Positions 14,001 to 28,702 of a stretch of 64,000 nucleotides of DNA are shown here, piece after piece. The position numbers were made by a program, and so were the translations under genes. The stretch's first letter is position 1, and every line of letters starts with the position of its first letter. Below the pieces are notes generated by a model. That model ran no database searches. It worked only from the letters and a program-made list of their open reading frames with translations, and was not told the DNA's origin. The stretch comes from Anisus vortex (Eukaryota; Mollusca; Gastropoda; Planorbidae): the NCBI GenBank assembly GCA_949126835.1, contig OX421508.1:17174098-17238097 (forward strand). Reading direction: 5' to 3'.

Positions 14001-17000
14001 TGATGAAGTCCACAAAGTTGATTTCATGATTCACCTTTAATTTAAACCAAAAATGCAAAGTAAGCCTGCCTGATTAGGGGCAATAATAAATGAGACATTA
14101 TCATGGATGATAAGTTAAAGAACTTAAGACAATTTATTTTCGAAACACACATTTAAGTTATTTATTACAATATTAACTCAAAATGCAAGACTAGACTCAA
14201 ACCCTGGATACACGATTAACGCAGTAATCCTCTGTATACAACAGGAGTGAGCTCATTATTTTAAAATTGTATAGGCCAGAGTTGTTCTCGAGGCTAATGT
14301 CAGGGCCGTGGAGTCGGAGTCGAGGAGTGGGAGTCGGAACATTTATCTACCGACTCCGCAGCCCTGGCTAATGGGAGTCGCATGTGCCCACCCCGGGTAA
14401 GGAAGGGGCGTCTGTTACCAGGGCCTCCACAAGCCTATGTAGCGCCCCAGGGAAAAAGTTTCAGCGACGCCCCCTTGCATACTGTAACTGCTTTATTTAA
14501 TATTTAGGCTATATTTTCCGCCCCCTAGAATATGCCCCCTCTGCCCCCCACCCCTCATAACATAGCCTTAGATTTAAAAACATATAAAAAAAACAAATTT
14601 TGTCATATTTTACCTCTCCATCCTTGATCAATTCCGTTTGGTGCATTTCTTTAGTCTATAATAGTATATATTTAATATGCTGCAGACGCTCATTGTTCAT
14701 ACGATTCATTTACCTGATTCGGATCACTGAGTTATGCCCACAGACGATTTATTTACCTGATTCGGATCACTGAGTTGTTTGGATTCAAATGGATCACATT
14801 TTTTCGTCTGGTAATAGGCGTAAGCCACGATGCCTTCGTAGTTGGCCAAAGCAAGTGTAACGAGAAAACAAGGGGCCACAATCAGCAACATCCTGCATGT
14901 ACAAATACAAGGACAGTAATAAACATGTCATTTCATTTGTATTGGTCCTGAATGGGGACAATGTACTGTCCGTTTTACAGCAAAATAAAACAACAACAAA
15001 GTATTTGAATATTATTTATATTAAATTCACTTTTTTTTCTCCATGGCTTATTCTTCGAAAGGTCTTTTGACCTACTTCCTGTCATGCTATGGAGATTAAC
15101 TTAGCACATAGACTCGTTGCATATAACAACACATTCTGTCAATTTTCAGCCCTCTTTAATATAATAATAATAATAATAATGTTCATTTATATAGCGCTTC
15201 TATCCATGCTATTTTAGCATGCTCAGTTCGCTCTAGAAGACTATTAATCTGTGAGAGGTTTCACTGCTGTCGGTTAAGCGCTCGTGATAACAACTCATAA
15301 ATATCCACAAAGATATGTTTTTCATGTTAATCAGAAGAATTAATAAAGAGAATAGTTTTGTGGTAAAGTCTAAGGTTTTGACCAAAAAGCTAAAATCCAA
15401 AGAAAAATACATATAAAAGATTTATTATAGTCCTATGAATAATTTTGATTTTAGGGTTTGTTTAACTAAAACCATAACTATATCAAACCTTTTGGCATCT
15501 GCTTGACTTTTAGTGCTGATTATTCTCTGTATGGTGCTCTGGTTGAAACATATGCCACACGATCGAATAATGTTGCCAACGAAAAGATTCCAGAACGTGT
15601 GTCTTGTGCGAGGATCTGGGTCAAAGCTGGAATAGATGTTACATAATGTTTCAGACGCATCTTCGACAATGATAATTCTTTCTTTCTTTATATTTATCTG
15701 TATGTTCTTCTCTCTATGGGACAAGGTGATCTTGTGACAGTATTTTTGTATTAGGCCTATTGAGCATACAGAAGTAGATTGTACATAAAAAAATTTTATA
15801 CTTCTATTTTCTATGGACTGTTTCTCTACACATATCGTCTATAAGTTGAGAAAATGTTGTTTTTTAATTTTTTATGTATTTTTTTTCTGGTGGGTGTGTG
15901 ACCAGACTTTCAGAAGTGTAATTGACCCATTTCCCGTAATCCTGTCGAGCTGAGACCACGCTCATAGGCATGTTTACAATTACAATACATTCTATTGTTT
16001 TTTTTCCTCCAAGAAATTTGAAAATGCTCTAATGCAGGGGTCGGCAACATACGGCATGCGTGCTAGACTTGGCACGCAAATCGATATTCAATGGCACGCG
16101 GAAGACTCCCAAAATGATAAACCAAGTCTCCTCTACTACAAAGAGTAGGATGACTTTTAAGGCTGTTGACACACTGAATGAATTAGAAATCCTACTTTGG
16201 CACACTGTTATCAAAAGATTGCCGACCCCTGCTGTAATGTCATAAACAAATAAACTAGCCCATAAAAACAAAGTTTTTATTATACTCCCTTTCTTTGTAA
16301 ACCAAGTTTATATTTAATTTATATTTTGATAGATTAAAATAAATATAAGTGATATCAAACCTTATGAATTTCCTCACCAAAATTTTGCGCATCCTTTTTT
16401 TTTTCTAGCTTTGGTCCGCAAAAACCATAAAAAGATAATTCGCTTTGTTTCTGCTATATTGAGTCGTTTTCATTCTATTTATTTCGTGTAAACGAACATA
16501 TCCGAAAATTTTATTTACTTCCGTCTCTTCCTGTAGAGGCAGCCATGTTTTTTTTCTTCGATTCGCTAATTGGTCGAAGGTATTAGTGACTATTCCAAAG
16601 GCTACGATGCTGAAAATTTGATAGAATGTATTGTTAGTCTGGACAAGTCTGCTGCCCAAGTTTCAGCTCGATTGGACGACGGAAAGTGGTCGAAAAATCG
16701 ATGCAAAGTTTTGCTAACAAACATCCAAGCAAGCAAGCAGACAGACAGAAAATACAAGTTAATAGAAAGGGAGTAAAAAGAAACTTTTTTAGTTGCAACA
16801 CGGTCGTTTTCTGAAAGTACAAGATTGCAATTTTTCTTTTAATCAAAATAGATTAGGAGAGGTCCACTTGGATGGCGAATATTCGAAAGGATTATGCATA
16901 TGAATAAATCATTTAAAAGATATATAGGAAAAACTTTGTTCTCAGAGCTGTTTAATTGTGCTATGTAAGTAGTAAAGTACCACGTCGGACCAAAATGATC

Positions 17001-20000
17001 CTAGGGCGCTGAAGCAGCGTTCACCAGTTTCTGTGGCCATGGCATACTAGGGGATGTGTGGCCAGCACAATGCCCAATTGTGCTAGGACTCTTTGATATC
17101 ACTGAGCACTGGACAAGTCTGCTGTACGTTAAAAATATCTCCACTATTTACGAGTATACATACGTTTTAAAATAATACATATAGATACAAATGTATTATT
17201 TATTATATTTATTATATATTTTATATTTTTTATAATCTATTCAATGTGTTATTTTTGTATTATGTTCTGTAACTATCCATCCTAGTTAAACTACATAACA
17301 TAAATTTTATTATCGCCAATTTGTTTCATTTTTCCCTTTAATAATCACTTTATGTTTCATCCATAATACATAAGTATAAAGGTTAAAATTTTGTTTTCAA
17401 TGTTTTCCTGCATTACTTAAAAAAGTTGAGGCGTCCTCCTTCATACGCTTTATCCCAGACTGCCTGCGCCCCTCCAGAATCAAGGGTACCCTGGACAATG
17501 AAAGAGAAAATATACAATTATCGATATCTTATTAATCGGTTACACTATTCATAAACATAATTGTGGCCAAGATAAAATATACAATTATCGATATCTTATT
17601 AATCGGTTACACTATTCATAAACATAATTGCTGCCAAGATAAAATATACAATTATCGATATCTTATTAATCGGTTACACTATTCATAAACATAATTGTTG
17701 CCAAGATAAAATATACAATTATCGATATCTTATTAATCGGTTACACTATTCATAAACATAATTGTTGCCAAGATAAAATATACAATTATCGATATCTTAT
17801 TAATCGGTTACACTATTCATAAACATCATTGTTGCCAAGGGGCGAAATGGCAAGTAAAGACACGTGACCAGACCTCCACCACCCACCAAATCTTTCTTTT
17901 AATTCTACATAACCGGGGATTTCAATATTTGTTTATCTTTATTCGTTTCTTGATATTTTGAGAAATTACTATGATTGTTCGTCAGTTATAATGGCTATAA
18001 TTAAACAGATTTGTTAGAAGTCACATTAGTAGGCCTATACCTTTACAAATACTGCATTTAAAAAAAAGGACTAGATTGCCAACTAAAGTGACTAGTCTGC
18101 CAACTAAAATGACCAGATCGTCAACTAAAATGACTAGTTTGCCAACTATGTAAAATGCTTTAGTTCAGATATGGCTACTATGGCATGTAGTCGATGCATT
18201 TTGCTTTAACATTATTAACGAGACACAAATGAATTGTGACTTATTGCTTATTCAATCTAGTCAGTTTGTCTTACAAAGATAGACAATTTTCTTGGCACTG
18301 TGTCATCAAAAATTGAGCCGATAAAAATGTGTGACGTGAAATAAATTATATGAATAGAACTTAATATAAGCTATCCCTTTTTTTTTTGCAAACTGTGCAT
18401 ATTTTTAATAAAACTGTTCACACTCGTTTTCCTTACTGCTTTTTAAATCCAATAAGCTCCTGCTACTAAACATACGCTTTTTGTAATACTAGCAAATAAA
18501 ATCTTTAATTACTGGCACTCGCTAATAAGCTCAACATTTGCTAATTAGACTCTCGTTACTAGTAATCTATATTATGTCAAAAGGATCCCAATGGTTAACA
18601 TACTCTTCCTATGGCTATTATAAAGTCCTTCGTTAAAGCATCATGTCTAGCTTAACATTACCTTTATGAGTATTGCAAATATTCCAGTTAACATGACCAC
18701 AGCCTGGAAGACATCGGTCCAAATTACAGCTTTTAATCCACCCTATGGAAATAATCATAGACAACTAGATCTATAGTAGGCCTATATGTATAGACCTTTT
18801 TACTTTTACCCGGGAAATGGGCGTAACTCAGTGACATATATAGAAAATCTGTACTTTTTTACTCGCTGGGGGCAGAAGCAGTTGTTTATTCCTCTTTCCT
18901 CATTGTATTTTACTAAAGGCGTTGTTTTTTTTTAATGTTATTATAGTTTTATTTTTAATTTTAGACCATAAAAACAAATGGAAACCTTAAATTAAGAACC
19001 AGGAAGGGAACTGTTAAAAATTAACGTTTAGAGTTCCATTTTTTTTTAAAGAAAAACATTTTTTAGACCTGGACTCTATGCTTTGGACCTAAATATTATG
19101 GTCGATTCTACTGTGATCGTTGTGTCTTTACTTTTTGTACGAGTTTCTTCAAGGTTAAAAAAAAATAACGTTTAGAACTAGTTTTGTATCGAAAAAAATA
19201 ATAATTAGGCCTATAATGCTTTTATTACTGTCGGCTATTCAAGCTATTGCTTAATTAACTTAGCCCTAGATCGCTTGTTTTGATTAATAAAAAGGCAAAT
19301 ATAATTCTAGATAGGTCTATTATTTTATGTTTGATCGAGACAGAGGCAAGTGGCATCTTAAGGAATATAAAAACCATAGTGTCCATAGCCATAAGGCAAT
19401 AGTATAGGGCGATAGGCTTTTGCTTCATTAAATAATAGGGCCTTTATTTATATCCTAGGTCTATATATTTAGAATTTATATTGGCCTATACCTATAGCTA
19501 TGTTTATAGGCCTACAGCTCTAGCTCTAGCAGGCTCTATAGTAGTCTATAGGTACTAGACCAATTTTATAGGCTAGGGCCTACTAGTCTAATTTAAGCCT
19601 ATTGATATTAGACTAAGTTAAAGTAAGAAAAAGTAAATTAATTAGGCCTACGACGATTAGGCCTAGGCCTATATTGCAACATATAAGAAAGTAATGCAAA
19701 GAAAAAGTGTTGAGACTTCTATACAAACAAAGCTTTATAGCCTAACTATCTAAAATGCTTTTGATTGTAGCCTATGTTTTATAAGACGAGTTACTGACAC
19801 AGCGATTGCTCGGTACATTAACTGGGTCTGGGTAACCATCGACACTGCATAAGCCTAAAATGTATAATAAATGTTTTTTTTTGTTGTTAAAAACTGGTTC
19901 AAAATGAACAAAAAAAAGTACAGTTCGATTCCTGGCTTCTCGGTATAAAGTTTTTATGAAGTCACTATTTTTTTAAATGAACAACTAATTTAATTACGCT

Positions 20001-23000
20001 TAAAACCACTAGGCCCCCAGTTAAATATCAAAGACAAAGAAGGTTTCCATGATAACTTCTGCCCCCAGCAGTGCGCAGGCGCAGAAGTTAATCTTTTTTT
20101 TTAAATAATTAAAAAAATGAAAAGGTCTATATAGCTATCTAAAACAAATACAGTCAAATGTTAGTTTTCGTCGACAATCGTTTCGACAACAATCGGTGAA
20201 ACCCGAAACCGACAAAAATCGAGATATTATTTTTACATGAATCAATGACATTCCAATGAATTATTTCTAGACACTTCAAAATATATAAGTAACAAACCAT
20301 TATACAGAATAAATACAGTTTGTAATATTTAAAAAAAGGCTAGTATGAAGATTAAATGAACACTCAATACGTTTATTGCTAAGGGTATCTTACAGTATTA
20401 ATCCGGCCTTTTAATAAACTTCAATATAACTACGTGGAAAATATGTAATGTATCTATGTCAGTGTAATTAGATTTAAATCTTACATTAAACACACTGTTA
20501 AGGAGCGTGTATTTACTCCCCCTTTCCCATGCTCCAATCACAGTAATTTAGGTACGAATTCACTCCCAGAGTGAATTCCAAGTTTGCCCGGGTGAGTGTC
20601 ACAGTTCTGCACGTAACTTTGACTATTAGCACACGTAGATAGATAGTAGTGTAGAACTAGAACCATAGATTAGCTTAAGTTTAGGTTAGGAAGGAGGAGA
20701 GTAGTCTGACGCTATTATCTTCTCCCTTAAAGCATTGTTTATTAATTGACTCATAGCTTTCGGATAGCGTTTACTGCAACTGTTACTATTCACGCTGTCT
20801 TATCTTATCTTATATAGTACAGACAGGGCCCTCGAGAGAAAAAACAGATGCCAGTACAAGATCTTTTCTGGGCCCCTTCCCCCCCCCCCCCAAACACCTT
20901 TTTTTTCTAACACTAGTCATATCTAGATGATTTATTTGTATTACATACGTTTGAAAAATAGGCATCTTTTTAAAAGGTATGTGGATCATTTTGCGAAACT
21001 GCCATAAGTGTTACCATTTACCATTAGAGTGTAATACTTTAATCAAGTACACAGTTCTTAGTTTAAATTGTTGTAGATCTAATTGTTCCTCCGCTTCAGT
21101 ATTGATTAGAATTGATCTAATTATTTACAAATATACCCAAATCATTCATCTTTTGAATGCTTACTGTTTGGTGAAAAGATATAGTCAACAGAAAATACAT
21201 CAAAAGGCTAGTTTTATTAAAACAGGGCTGCTTTAAATTGCGTGCCTTTTTCTTGGCAAAACTACGAATTACAGAGTCAAAGTTTATTTGTCTTGCAATG
21301 CCAGACTCAATACTGAGCCTAGCCAAGTTGTTCAGGCGATCCTGACTTATAATGGACCTAAGGCAACTTTTGATGAGCTTAAGTTTACTGAAGCTTTTCT
21401 CTGCCAATGCTACTGTGGCTAGTGCTGTAAGGGACATCCTCGAACTGACACTTATGTTAGGAAAAATATTTTCTAATTTGGAATTTGGCAAAGCTTTTAA
21501 CAGTTCCAATGCACCCAACTGTTCTTTACCAAAATGTCCATTGTGAACCATTGTTAGGTGAATTATTTCCTGAAGAAAGTCTTCACAACTTATGCCATTA
21601 TAATACTTTTCTGCTAACTTAGCAGCTTCATACTTCAAGTCTTCTTCTGACATCTTTAGGTAGTTCCAACAAAAGCTAAATGTGTCAGAAATATCTTTGA
21701 CTGAATTGAACCGAGCTGAGAACTGTAAGGCCTCCAATAACACTATCCAATACAACTTAAAATAATGTGTTTTCGAAAGTGGGCTTCCTCATGGCATTCT
21801 TCTGTTTCGTTCATCTCATTCACATTTTCATCAGGTGTATTCTCATCATGGAATCTTGTTCTTTTTCTGGTTGTATTGCTGTTCCTAAACAATTGTACTT
21901 CTATCTGCAGGTGGGTTGCAACAAGCTTAGCTTCATTCCATATTGCTTTCCAACTGTTTCACAAAGTCCCTAGTTGTGCATGTAAGCTTTCTATGTTTGC
22001 AACTTCCATATCTATAATCGCATCACAAGCTTGAATGACTTTGTTGCCGAAGTCTATATGGACTAGTATACTGTCCCACATGACTGACATTATGATGCAA
22101 GTGAAAGAACCGACATAACATATAAATTTCATGGATTTCGTTTCTGGTTTTCGGAGTAAGATTTAGCTTTAACAGGTCTTCCAACTCAACCCCTGGTAGA
22201 TGACCTACCAATGTTTTTACATTTTCAATTCGATCTGACCATATGGGGCTAGAAATGCCATGAAGCTTTGACAGTATTTTCCACCTCTTGAGGCTGCAAC
22301 TGAATAATGTGTATTTACAATTGTCTAAAATTATAATTACTTCAACCTCCCCTCGTGGCTACCGCACAGGAGATCATTAAAGGGTAAAAGGATCGACTAA
22401 CTTGTTTTGACTGCCGTACTAGTATGCCGCGACATAGAGTAGATCTATGTTGGCCTAGAGATAGTGAACTTTTACAAAAAGACCTAGATGAACTACAAAA
22501 ACGGGAATCAAACTGGAGTATGTCTTTCAACCAAAAAAATGCCAACTAATAAGGGTATCCAAGAAAAAGAAACAAATAATAGCAAACTACTTCATTCACG
22601 GTAAAGAACTAACTCAAACTAACCATGCTAAGTATCTGGGAGTAATAATAAATGATAAGTTATCTTGGAACCCTCATATTGATGAAGTATTTAAAAAATC
22701 AAACAAAACATTAAAATTCATAAAAAGGAACTTTTACAAATGTAATAAGAATATACAACTAAAATAATATCTCACATTAGTTAGGCCTATACTAGAATAT
22801 GCAGCATCTGTATGGGACCCATCAATTAAGGAAAACATTAAAAAATTTGAACAAATTAAAAAAAAGAATTGCAAGGTTCATAACTAGTGAATATTCCCAA
22901 TTAACAAGAGTAACACCAATAGTAAAATCACTAAACCTAGAAACACTAGAGGACAGAAGGGCAAAGAGTAAAGTAGTAAAAATACATAAGGCATTAAACT

Positions 23001-26000
23001 CTAATTTAGAAATACACACAATAACAACTTGTTGCAAAGCTCAGATAAACATAAAGACAAAAACACCTTCCTTGTCCCTTATGCGAGAACAAATGCATAT
23101 AAGTACTCTTTCTTCCCGAGTGGCATTCGTGCATGGAAAGGGTTGCCTGAACAAACCAGGAAAACCAATAACCTAACATCATTTAAAACATTAATAAAAA
23201 TGCAAGACTAGACTTGGACCACGGATGAGCGTAGGACGCAATAATCTTCTTTATAGAAGGAGCGTCTGTAATGTATAAGATAAGATAAGATAAGCTAACA
23301 GGGAGAACTGTAAGCCTGTAAGGCTCATAGATCTATATCTGTAATCGTCTCTGGAGAAAAATAATAAAAAAGAGATCAGAAGATAAGATAAGAATGGGCA
23401 TTTCTTATAGCGCTTCTATCCATGCTATTAAATTAGCATGCTCAGTGCGCTCTTGGTTTGATTTGCAGAGGCATATGTATTAGCCAAAGAGAAAGGTTTT
23501 TACGTTCTTTTTAAAAGCTTCTCTTGTCCCAGATTCTATCAGTTTCTGAGATAAACTGTTCCATAGAGAAGGCGCCACTGATTCAAATGAGCGCACTCCC
23601 AGGTACTTCTGTTTGTGTCCATCCAAACTAGGAGTTTTGAGGAGTGACTGTGATGAAGAGCGCACATCAAAATTAAGGGCCCCCAGCGCCACGTGAGATT
23701 GTAAGAGGTTTTGGGGCAACTCAGCTTAATAGCAACAATTACAAATACTTGCATAATTGCCAATTTAATTTTAAATTTTAATATTCCTGAGTTTCAATGT
23801 TTCATGGGCCCCCTAAACTCTCGTGGGCCCCGGTACGACGTACCGGCTGTATCCCCCTCTCGTGGGACCTGATTACAGACGCTCTTTCTATATAAAGGAG
23901 ATTATTACGTCCTACGTCTGAGTCTTCTAGTCTTGCATTTTTATTAGTGTTTTAAATGTTGTTTTGTTATGTTGCTGGTTTTCCATGCCCGGATGTTATT
24001 CTTTTGTTCTCGCATTTTGATAAGCAAAGTGTTTTTGTCCTTATGTTTATCTGAGTATTGTATTTGTAACAGATTGTTTTTGTGATTTGCCATGTTTCAG
24101 AACCTTCAATAATGAATGATGTCTGATTTTTTTTTATTTTTTAGGAGTTGCAAATCAGCAGTTTTATTTTAAAGGGTTTTTCAATGGTATTCATTCGAAA
24201 TGCAGTTTTGTAAGTACAGACACTGATAATATTAACACACGATTAGAATAACACCAATAGTTACACGTATGTTCTTTTTGAGCTGTATTTGTTTGTGTGT
24301 GTGTACATGTTAATTTCCCGCCTTTCCTCCAAGGGCAGTCACTCGACTTAGATAAATGTAACTGAACACCGACATGCAAGCATAATAGAAGCATCCTTAG
24401 TTTCAAACAATGTTTAAATTACAGTTTAAAATTAAAACAAAACAAGCAATAAAAGCAACGAAACAAAAAAAAATCATACTTACTATGGCTGTATAGATGA
24501 CTGATACAAAAGATATTACAAAGATAGAACTCCACAGAGAAAAGCCAGTTACTGTGGACCATTTTAAAATAGATAGTATATTAAATTTGTAAAAAGACAC
24601 TTTTCCTTTTTTTTTATTACAAGTATGGGAATCAGTACATTTGCAATTTTCTATTTGATTGACGTTGGGCCATGAAGACTACCGTAATTCATTATATAAA
24701 ATCTACTACAACTTTTTAAAACGCGATAAAACTCTAAGGAAAATAAAAACTAGATTCGAACCGTGCATTTGGTGAAAAAAATTATGTACAGGAAATGTAC
24801 GGGATTATCTCCCCAGTTTAAACGCCACATGAATTAAGGCGCTGCAATTCATTTAACCAAGAACTGGGACAAACACATCTTTTACTCCCTTTATATTTAC
24901 TTGCATTGTATGTCTGCTTGCTTGTCTGTAATCTTGCAAAACTGTACATCGATTTTTCGACCACTTCCCGTCGTCCAATCGAGCTGAAACTTGGGCAGCA
25001 GACTTGTCCCGACAAACAATATATTCTATCAAATTTCAGCATCATAGCCTTTGGAATAGTCACGAATCCCTTTTATCCCAATTAGCGAATCGAAGAAAAT
25101 ATTTTACGTAAAACATGGCTGCCTTTGACGGAAGTAAATAAACTTTTCGGATATGCTCGTTTTTACGAAAAAAAATACGAATAAAGAATTTCCGGTAAGT
25201 TTAATTAAATTTGAGATTTGTGACACAGATATTTTTCTGTACATGTTTCATTTCCAGTAGTCAATCAAGTATTTAATTATATGATGGTAAACTTAGTTTA
25301 CAAAGAAAGGGAGTATAATAAAAATTTCGCTTTTATGGGTAAGTTTTTTTCCGATTTATAAAACATTAGCTGTAATCATTTGTAGTGGCGTACCGAGGGA
25401 CGTGCGGGGAGTGCGGACCGCACCGGGTGATGCCCTCTCAAGGGGTGACACCCGAATAAAAAAAACAATATTTAAAAAATGATAATTTTACAGAGCACGC
25501 ACTGCTGGTCTAGTCCGATAACAGAACGGATGGCATATCACAATCAAATAAATGAAAATGACTAGGGGCACGGTGTATCATCTGGCAAAATCTGGCATTT
25601 CGTGGCCACAACGAAGTTGAATCCTCGTTGAATAAACGAAACTTTCTTGAGATGGTTGAGATGCTTTCGAAATATAACCCAGTGCTGAAAGAGCAACTAA
25701 TGAGACTAAAGATAAGTAGGCCTACATATACAGGGAAAACATCTGTATCTTATCTTTTACTAAAAATTTAAAATCTACTGACCAACCATGCAAATAAAAA
25801 TATTGTTCTGGATATAAAGGCCGCGGTTATTTTGGAATTATGTTTGACAGCACACTTGATATATCACACACAATGTCTGAAGTGATCAGATATGTGAAAA
25901 TCCACAGTGGGAAAGTTGAAGTGAGAGAGTATTTCTTGGATTTTTTCCACTAAGTGGGAAAAAAGCTGACGACCTCAATTCTGACATTCTTAAAAATCTA

Positions 26001-28660
26001 AAAAGTGACGGACTTGATATAATGATGTGCAGAGCTCAAGGTTACGACAATGCTGCCACAATGTCTGGAATTCATGGAGGTGTTCAAGGCCATTTCGAAA
26101 AGGAAGAACAAGAAAGCTAATTTTAATGGATATGTGGGCCATTCTCTTAAATTGTATGGTCAATACTCATTAGCCGAAAATGCTATGTATGTATAACATT
26201 TTTTTGTACTCTCGAGAGAATGTTTTCCTTCTTGCTGCTTCCACTAATCGATGGGATGTTTAAATTGAACACACTGGGGTGTCGTTGAAAAGGTTTTTTA
26301 CAACACGTTGGAGCTCTCATCATGCTGGTGTTAAACGAGTGAAAGATAAGTTTGATGAATGTATTACGGCGATTGAAGCTTTATGTTATCCTCGTGAAAA
26401 TTTTGACACAAGAGGTACAGCAAAAGGACCTTTACATATTATGATGTCTGTGATTTCACGTTTATCTGCTATTTTAACCTCTGGGCTGATATACTTGAAG
26501 AAGTTAATCTTACACAGCAGTACATGTAGACTAAAGACTTAACTATTGATAAAGTAGTGACCAATTTAGACGCCTTAAGATTGTTTTTGCACGAAATGCC
26601 GAGTTAATTAGTGGATTAAGTCAGAGATGCTGGAATTACTATGCGAGAAGAAAGCAGTAGGGAGATCAACATCGTTTAAGGAAGTTGCAGATATGTTTCA
26701 GGCTGTTCAGCCCAAGATTCTACTGTCAGCAAGTGAAGAAGAGTTATTGGTTATTCGATGAGCTATCCGAAGATGAGCTCTTAAAAGAAATACCACACCT
26801 AATAAGCAGCTGATATCGACCTAAACACAAGAAAACCGTAAAAACGAAGTTTTTATTATACTCACTTTATTTGCAAACTAAGTTTACCATCATGTAATTA
26901 AATAATTGTTTGACTACTGCAAATGAAACGTACAGAAAAAATATCTGTGTCGCAAATCTCAAAAATATCTCCTTACTCCGTATGAATTGTTCTAAAAATA
27001 ATCGTAGCGCATAATTTTTTTTTTCTAGCTTTGCACCGAAAAACTATAAAAAGTTGCACAGGCATTTTTAACGCGAAATTAAAATATTTCTTATACTTTC
27101 CTTTTAAGAAATGAATATTGTCATAAGTGTAGTATTATTAAGTCGTTTTAACTGAAAATTTGATAGGATGTATTGTTAGGCGCCACAAATCTGCTGTCCA
27201 AATTTCAGCTCGATCGGACCACGGGAAGTGGTCGAAAAATCGAAGCCAGTTTTTGCACCACGATTGCAGACAGACAGACAGACAGAAAATGCAACTTAAA
27301 ATAAAGGAAGTAACAAGAAAACCATAAAAACGAAGTTTTTATTATACTCCCTTTATTTGCAAACTAAGTTTACCATCTTGTATATTTAAATAATTGATTG
27401 ACTACTGCAAATGAAACGTACAGAAAAAATATCTGTGTTGCAAATCTCAAAAATATCTCCTTACTCCGTATGAATTGTTCCAAAAATAATCGTAGCGCAT
27501 AATTTTTTTTTCTAGCTTTGCGCCGAAAAACTATAAAAAGTTACACGGGCATTTTTAACGCGAAATTAAAATATTGCTTATACTTTCCTTTTAAGAAATG
27601 AATATTGTCATAAGTGTAGTATTATTAGGTCGTTTTAACTGAAAATTTTATAGGATGTATTGTTAGTCGGGGCAAGTCTGCTGTCCAAATTTCAGCGTGA
27701 TCGGACCACAGGAAGTGGTTGAAAAATCGAAGCCAATTTTTGCACCATGCATTGACGGACGATTGCAGACATTGCAACTTAAAATAAAGGGAGTAAAAAA
27801 AAACTTAGCGCATAATTTTTTTTTCTAGCTTTGCGCCGAAAAAAAGTATAAAAAGTTACACAGGCATTTTTAACGCGAAATCAAAATATTTCTTATACTT
27901 TCCTTTTAAGAAATGAATATTGTCATAAGTGTAGTATTATTAAGTCGTTTTAACTGAAAATTTGATAGGATGTATTGTTAGGCGCCACAAATTTGCTGTC
28001 CAAATTTCAGCTCGATCGGACCACGGGAAGTGGTCGAAAAATCGAAGCCAATTTTTGCACCACGATTGACGATTGCAGACATTGCAACTTAAAATAAAGG
28101 GAGTAAAAAGCAATGGACAGGTCAGTGTTAGATATTTTGAAATTCATAGCTAAATGGGACTTCATATGATCTCTTCCAACACTCTCGCTAGGCCTTATTA
28201 TAAAATTATTCATAACGGTATGTGTGTCTGTGGCTTCATGTGAACGGAGCTTTTCAAAACTAAAACTTATAAAAAGCTATTTACGCCCCGCCATGGGAAA
28301 ATTAAGAATTTCTTAGCTGGCTATGTTATAGATGGAAAGGGATACTGTGAATGATATAGATTTTAATGAGGTGATTGACAAGTTTGCAGTTTTGAAGAGC
28401 AGGAAAGGAAAAACTGTAATTATTAAATAAAGCACTTTTAATGTAAAAATAACTAACCGTATGGTTGTTTCAGTTAATTATTGCTTTTAATTTGTAATAT
28501 TAAATTCATATTGTTATTGTTTTTGTCATATTTGAACTGTATGCTTGTTTTAAGGAGACGAAAACTATGGTGAAAGTAGTAAGCGTGGGAGGGGGGTGAC
28601 ACCCCAAGTGCAACGCACCGGGTGACACCAGCCCTAGGTACGCCACTGAGATTCATCTGT

Positions 28661-28702
<42 letters not shown>

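Larger units (their letters stand above)
20824..23871 (-). mobile_element. hAT element with LINE fragments inside
   Basis: Ends CAGGGCCCTCGAGAG and CTCTCGTGGGACCTG are imperfect inverted repeats. Flanks agtacaga (20816-20823) and attacaga (23872-23879) form an 8-bp duplication with one mismatch. Minus-strand 22211-22023 and 21755-21117 are transposase remnants. The latter carries the hAT dimerisation region (SSRMSLTALATVALAEKSFS, KLKLIKSCLRS). Two LINE fragments (22350-23300, 23395-23720) lie between transposase and the right end. Confidence 0.8.
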
